Of a stretch of 64,000 nucleotides of DNA, positions 60,899 through 64,000 are shown one piece after another. Both the position numbers and the translations under genes were made by a program. The stretch is from Pedobacter sp. SYP-B3415 (GTDB taxonomy: Bacteria; Bacteroidota; Bacteroidia; Sphingobacteriales; Sphingobacteriaceae), in NCBI RefSeq assembly GCF_004138205.1, contig NZ_RXNQ01000022.1, positions 1 through 64,000 on the forward strand, written 5' to 3'. Below the pieces are notes generated by a model. The model saw only the letters and a list, made by a program, of their open reading frames with translations, was not told where the DNA came from and searched no databases. Each line of letters starts with the position of its first letter. Position 1 is the stretch's first letter.

Positions 60899-61940
60899 AG
60901 AGCTTGACCTGCCGGATGATATTTTTGATATTAAGCTCAATCATATCAGTCATGGTAATGCACTGCAGGTACGCAGAATCATTGAAGTAGGCCGCCATTG
61001 AATCTTTCAGCCTGGCTATATTTTCAGGAGTAGTCAATGCCTCAAGGTTTGACACATCACGAAGGTCAGTAAGCCTGTGTCTTTCGCTGCGAACGCGGTG
61101 AACAATAGATGAACGTTCCTCCTGCCGGTACTGCTGAACCGTCTTTTCGGTAAGCTGCTCCATAGACAGTTTTACGTATGGAAAATTTTCTTTGAAAAAC
61201 TGCGGCAGGTAGACCTTCAGGTTCCCTTCATAAAACTGCTGATCGAAATCAATGGCGCGGATCCTGAACTGGATATCGTCAAAATCGGGTGTCACCTGCA
61301 TCACGAAGTTATAGGCGCGCATGTCGCCAAGCAGCATGATCAGACAGCGCTCGTTAAACTTTACGAATTCTTTAGCAATGCGTGTCGGATTGTATTCCGG
61401 CCGGTAAAGCTGATCTGCTGCAAAGACATCGCCCGGAATACCGGCTATGTGCTCTTCAATTAGCGTTTCTTCATCAACAAGATAATTTACCTGGTTCGGC
61501 GACAGGATTTCTTCCAGTTCCAGCCCATAAATGCGCGAGGCATCGGCCTGTTTTACATAAAAATAGTCATACACATCATTTAGCCGGTTTACAATACGAA
61601 TGCGGAATGGGTGTGTATTGCCGAACGTACAAAAATCAATGCGGTCTATGTATTTGTGCTCAACGATACGCAGGTTACCGGATGCCTTCAGCAACGCATA
61701 AATCTCCTTCAATCTTTCATGAATCTGTTCAAGCCTGTCCTGCGGATAAATCGGACTTTCCCACAATGAATCACGGCCATTTTTGTCCATAACCGGAAAA
61801 GCTTCGTCGAACAGGCGAAGGTCGGCATAAGTAAGGGGCAGCTTCGCATCACGCTGGTATGTTTTCAGGTATTTCTGCAAGGCAGGCCTGACCGGAAAAA
61901 CGGGCTTTTTACGGGAAATCTTTACATCGTCTTCAGACAT
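60897..61940 (-). CDS. Uncharacterised protein with kinase-like fold signature
   Basis: 347 residues, soluble, no signal peptide. Not recognised as a named family. In order it shows YFYVKQADASRIYGLELEE (K130, possible ATP-binding Lys; E141 or E143), IEEHIAGIPGDVF (hinge-like, about 161-173), LGDMRAYNFVM (D206 and N211, like the catalytic loop of aminoglycoside-kinase-type enzymes) and IRAIDFDQ (D231 or D233, metal binding). The spacing of about 25 between the two acidic sites fits a kinase fold. The C-terminal 100 residues are helical and charged. It is a single gene between two convergent neighbours. Substrate unknown; a pseudokinase is possible. Confidence 0.6.
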   Translation of the reverse strand: MSEDDVKISRKKPVFPVRPALQKYLKTYQRDAKLPLTYADLRLFDEAFPVMDKNGRDSLWESPIYPQDRLEQIHERLKEIYALLKASGNLRIVEHKYIDRIDFCTFGNTHPFRIRIVNRLNDVYDYFYVKQADASRIYGLELEEILSPNQVNYLVDEETLIEEHIAGIPGDVFAADQLYRPEYNPTRIAKEFVKFNERCLIMLLGDMRAYNFVMQVTPDFDDIQFRIRAIDFDQQFYEGNLKVYLPQFFKENFPYVKLSMEQLTEKTVQQYRQEERSSIVHRVRSERHRLTDLRDVSNLEALTTPENIARLKDSMAAYFNDSAYLQCITMTDMIELNIKNIIRQVKL

Positions 61941-61998
61941 GCACTAAAGATAACAATTAATGTCTACGGCCATGCGTACTGACCTCAGACATCAGATT

Positions 61999-64000
61999 TT
62001 ATAGCAGCGGCACGCTAAGGCCAAAAGTTACATTCCGCCCGGGATTATAAATTCCGTTCCCCTGGGCATATTTGTACCTGCTCAGGTGATTAAAATATTC
62101 TTTGTCCAGCAGGTTTTGACCTGTGATCCAGAATTTCAGTTCCCCGCCCCGGCGGGTTCTGAAGCTGGTGCCAAGACCGGCATCAAGCAAGGTATAAGAT
62201 GAGGTGGCCGTTTCAAATTCGGGCTCGAACCGCTTTTGCGCAAAAACATTACTCACCCCTATTTTGATGTACGTGTCGCCGAGCCCCTTCAGCTGGGGCT
62301 CAAACCGCAGCTCGTTATTGATGGTACCGGCCGGAATCAACGGTAAGGCGGAGCCGTCTGCACGGTTCGTTCCGCGTGTATAGGCAAAGGTATTTTCAAA
62401 ATGCAGGGACTTTACGGGATGAATATCAAGCGATGCTTCTGCACCAATAAGGTCGGCATTGGTCTGTACAAAACGATATACCGGCAGTACTTCTGTAACA
62501 TCATCTTCATTTGTATAATTGATCTGTTCATTGTTAAAATTTCCGGGATAAATATAATTGTAAATGCGGTTCGCGTACGCATTCAGGCTTGCTGATATGC
62601 TGTTTCCGCTGTATTCCAGTGCCAGGTCCGCCTGTATGCTATTCTCCTGTTTAAGCGCACTGTTGCCAATCTCATACCTGAAAGTTCCTTCGTGACGGCC
62701 ATTGGCACCGAGCTCCGCGATGTTTGGCGCCCGGAAGCCCGATCCAAGATTTCCTTTCAACACGAGGTTTCGTGTTAATTCTACCGCAGCCCCTACGGAT
62801 CCGGAAACGTTCGAAAACCGGTTATGGAATGCGTTAAAAACGGTCTCGCCATCCTCATCAATCAGATCAAACCCGTTTACCTTTTTATAATCGTAACGCG
62901 CGCCAAAATTGATTGCGCCTTTCGCGAAGGTCTTTTTAAGGTATGCAAACACGCCTACGTTATTGCTGTTATAATCGGGAATAAGATATTCGTCGCCGTT
63001 GTTTTGGTTCTCCTGGTACATACCCTGAACGCCGATTACCGGTTCCCAACTGCCGCTATTGGCAAAATAATACTTGAGATCGTAGGTATATGAATTCAGG
63101 TCCAGGTTAAGACCCGGTTCAACTGCGCTTTCTTCAAACTCTTTGCGCACGTTTTTCTGAAAACCAAGTGTTGCCCGCAGGCGGCTGCTGCCCAGAATGA
63201 TGTTGTTGTTCCACACCGCACGGTAGTGGTTGATATTTTGATTCGGCAATGAAAGGCGCCTTGTTCGGCCTTCGGCTTTGGTGAGGACATTGCCTTCCTC
63301 ATCCCTGAAGCGGCCGTCATCGTCCGGACCTTCCTCTACCAGGCCTACGTTCGTATTGAACCAGGACAAGTTCAGATGAGAATAACCCCAGGTCTTGTTA
63401 AGCCCCAGCAGCGCGCTGCCATTGGTTTCGTCGAACCCTGAATTAGGCACCGCCGCAGATTTATAGCGGTAGGCATAAGCATTTCTATAAGACAGCCGTC
63501 CCCGGTATACAAAACCCTTGTCATTTCCCTGCAGCATGAGGGATGAGGCACTCAGTCCGTTATTTGTACTATAAGAACTGACGAACTCGCCGTTTACAAC
63601 GCCCTCTGCAGGTGTGTAATCATCAAGGATATTAATTACGCCACCAAGGGCATCTGAGCCATAGAGCAAACTTGCCGGACCTTTCAATATCTCAATCCTC
63701 GCCGCTGCAAACTGATCAATTTGCGCGCCATGCTCGTCGCCCCATTGCTGGGCTTCTTCGCGGGCACCGTCTACCATCGTGAGCACGCGGTTGTAGCCCA
63801 ATCCACGTATAACCGGTTTTGAGATGGCACCGCCGGTTGTAACCTGTGCAACACCGGGCACTTTTGCAAGCGCATCGATCACATTTGTGCCGGCCGCCTG
63901 ACGCAGGCGCTCTTTGCCCACACCAACAACAGACAGGCTGTTTGTACGATTATTTGAACTGAAAGGAGACCCGGTGATAACCACTTCAGCGGCCTCTATA
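61999..64000 (-). CDS. TonB-dependent outer-membrane receptor, N-terminus cut by window edge
   Basis: At least 666 residues are visible. The frame continues past 64000 (an internal GTG at 63984 is not the start). The plug domain is clear: AAEVVITGSPF, VIDALAKVPGVAQVTTGG, PVIRGLGYNRVLTMVDGAREEAQQWGDEHGAQIDQFAAARIEILKGPASLLYGSDALGGVINI. It is followed by a barrel with DYKKVNGFDL and the C-terminal NPGRNVTFGLSVPLL. Such receptors take up metal chelates, haem or other small ligands; QQWGDEHG and DALGGVINI occur in ZnuD- and haem-receptor-like groups, but the ligand cannot be named. The TonB box and signal peptide lie outside. Confidence 0.93.
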   Translation of the reverse strand, partial: IEAAEVVITGSPFSSNNRTNSLSVVGVGKERLRQAAGTNVIDALAKVPGVAQVTTGGAISKPVIRGLGYNRVLTMVDGAREEAQQWGDEHGAQIDQFAAARIEILKGPASLLYGSDALGGVINILDDYTPAEGVVNGEFVSSYSTNNGLSASSLMLQGNDKGFVYRGRLSYRNAYAYRYKSAAVPNSGFDETNGSALLGLNKTWGYSHLNLSWFNTNVGLVEEGPDDDGRFRDEEGNVLTKAEGRTRRLSLPNQNINHYRAVWNNNIILGSSRLRATLGFQKNVRKEFEESAVEPGLNLDLNSYTYDLKYYFANSGSWEPVIGVQGMYQENQNNGDEYLIPDYNSNNVGVFAYLKKTFAKGAINFGARYDYKKVNGFDLIDEDGETVFNAFHNRFSNVSGSVGAAVELTRNLVLKGNLGSGFRAPNIAELGANGRHEGTFRYEIGNSALKQENSIQADLALEYSGNSISASLNAYANRIYNYIYPGNFNNEQINYTNEDDVTEVLPVYRFVQTNADLIGAEASLDIHPVKSLHFENTFAYTRGTNRADGSALPLIPAGTINNELRFEPQLKGLGDTYIKIGVSNVFAQKRFEPEFETATSSYTLLDAGLGTSFRTRRGGELKFWITGQNLLDKEYFNHLSRYKYAQGNGIYNPGRNVTFGLSVPLL

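Noticed and set aside
1..64000. Search for a defence, toxin-antitoxin or secretion system
   Set aside because: No nuclease, methylase-restriction, CBASS, retron, Abi, T6SS or toxin-antitoxin signatures were visible on either strand; accessory content is glycan-related.
1..64000. tRNA, rRNA or riboswitch genes
   Set aside because: No cloverleaf-like segments, rRNA stretches or known riboswitch cores were recognised in the few and short non-coding gaps.

Overview
The window looks like a chromosomal segment of a Bacteroidota bacterium, most likely Sphingobacteriales (Pedobacter- or Mucilaginibacter-like). The reasons are gene families largely confined to that phylum (RemB/Wzi-like, DUF2480, DUF3108/DUF3109, DUF4476, DUF4834, DUF6427, DUF6702), Bacteroidota-type -7 elements (TAnnTTTG) just upstream of several start codons, and IS3-type OrfA at the left edge. 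I see no rRNA, tRNA, CRISPR array or prophage. Apart from one 508-base intergenic region (4176-4683) the window is densely coding. Names are family assignments made by eye from motifs; no database search was run.

About 1-28.1 kb is one large surface-polysaccharide locus, almost entirely on the minus strand. Read in the direction of transcription it holds: rfbA; a hairpin terminator; a UDP-sugar 6-dehydrogenase; gmd; Wza and Wzz-type export proteins; a dTDP-3-amino-3,6-dideoxyhexose module (two fdtA-like genes, fdtC, fdtB); a Wzx flippase; five glycosyltransferases around a Wzy polymerase; then a WbpK/WbpV-like reductase, a WecA/WbpL-like initiating transferase and a WbpM-like 4,6-dehydratase. 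After these come a RemB/Wzi-like outer-membrane protein, rfbD, and, beyond a regulatory-looking intergenic region, a second (WcaJ-type) initiating transferase with a beta-barrel protein and a lipoprotein. From 10.6 to 22.0 kb nearly all genes overlap or abut, implying one long translationally coupled operon. This stretch is visibly more AT-rich than the flanks, as expected for horizontally exchanged glycan loci. The expected product is a Wzx/Wzy-type heteropolysaccharide with amino-deoxy sugars and probably a uronic acid.

About 28.1-50.8 kb is mostly conserved Bacteroidota housekeeping. It includes DUF3109, DUF3108, DUF2480, a PpiD/SurA-type foldase, lptC, an outer-membrane protein, coaX and DUF6427. 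A glycolipid-looking pair follows (GT plus LpxH-like phosphatase, with an unlisted 30-residue membrane ORF in front), then a YfhO-like giant membrane protein, DUF4834, ywbE and uvrB. The stretch ends with an M1 peptidase with HupE/UreJ and DUF6702, a deacetylase-like protein, upp, a YjjG-type nucleotidase, DUF4476 and DinB.

About 51.4-60.2 kb is a second glycan locus, mostly on the plus strand: flippase, three consecutive methyltransferases, a GT, a GT4-GT2 pair that mirrors one in the first locus, and a convergent rhomboid protease plus methyltransferase. The window ends with a DJ-1/PfpI protein, an unannotated kinase-like protein, and a TonB-dependent receptor cut by the right edge.

I did not find a clear new defence or mobile system. 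The best leads are regulatory and small-gene signals. They are twin AATACCC-N6-GGGTATT operators, G-tracts in three polysaccharide genes, a tandem FdtA pair in which one copy has lost a catalytic histidine, a 30-residue membrane ORF overlapping the LpxH-like gene, and a degenerate-kinase family protein.
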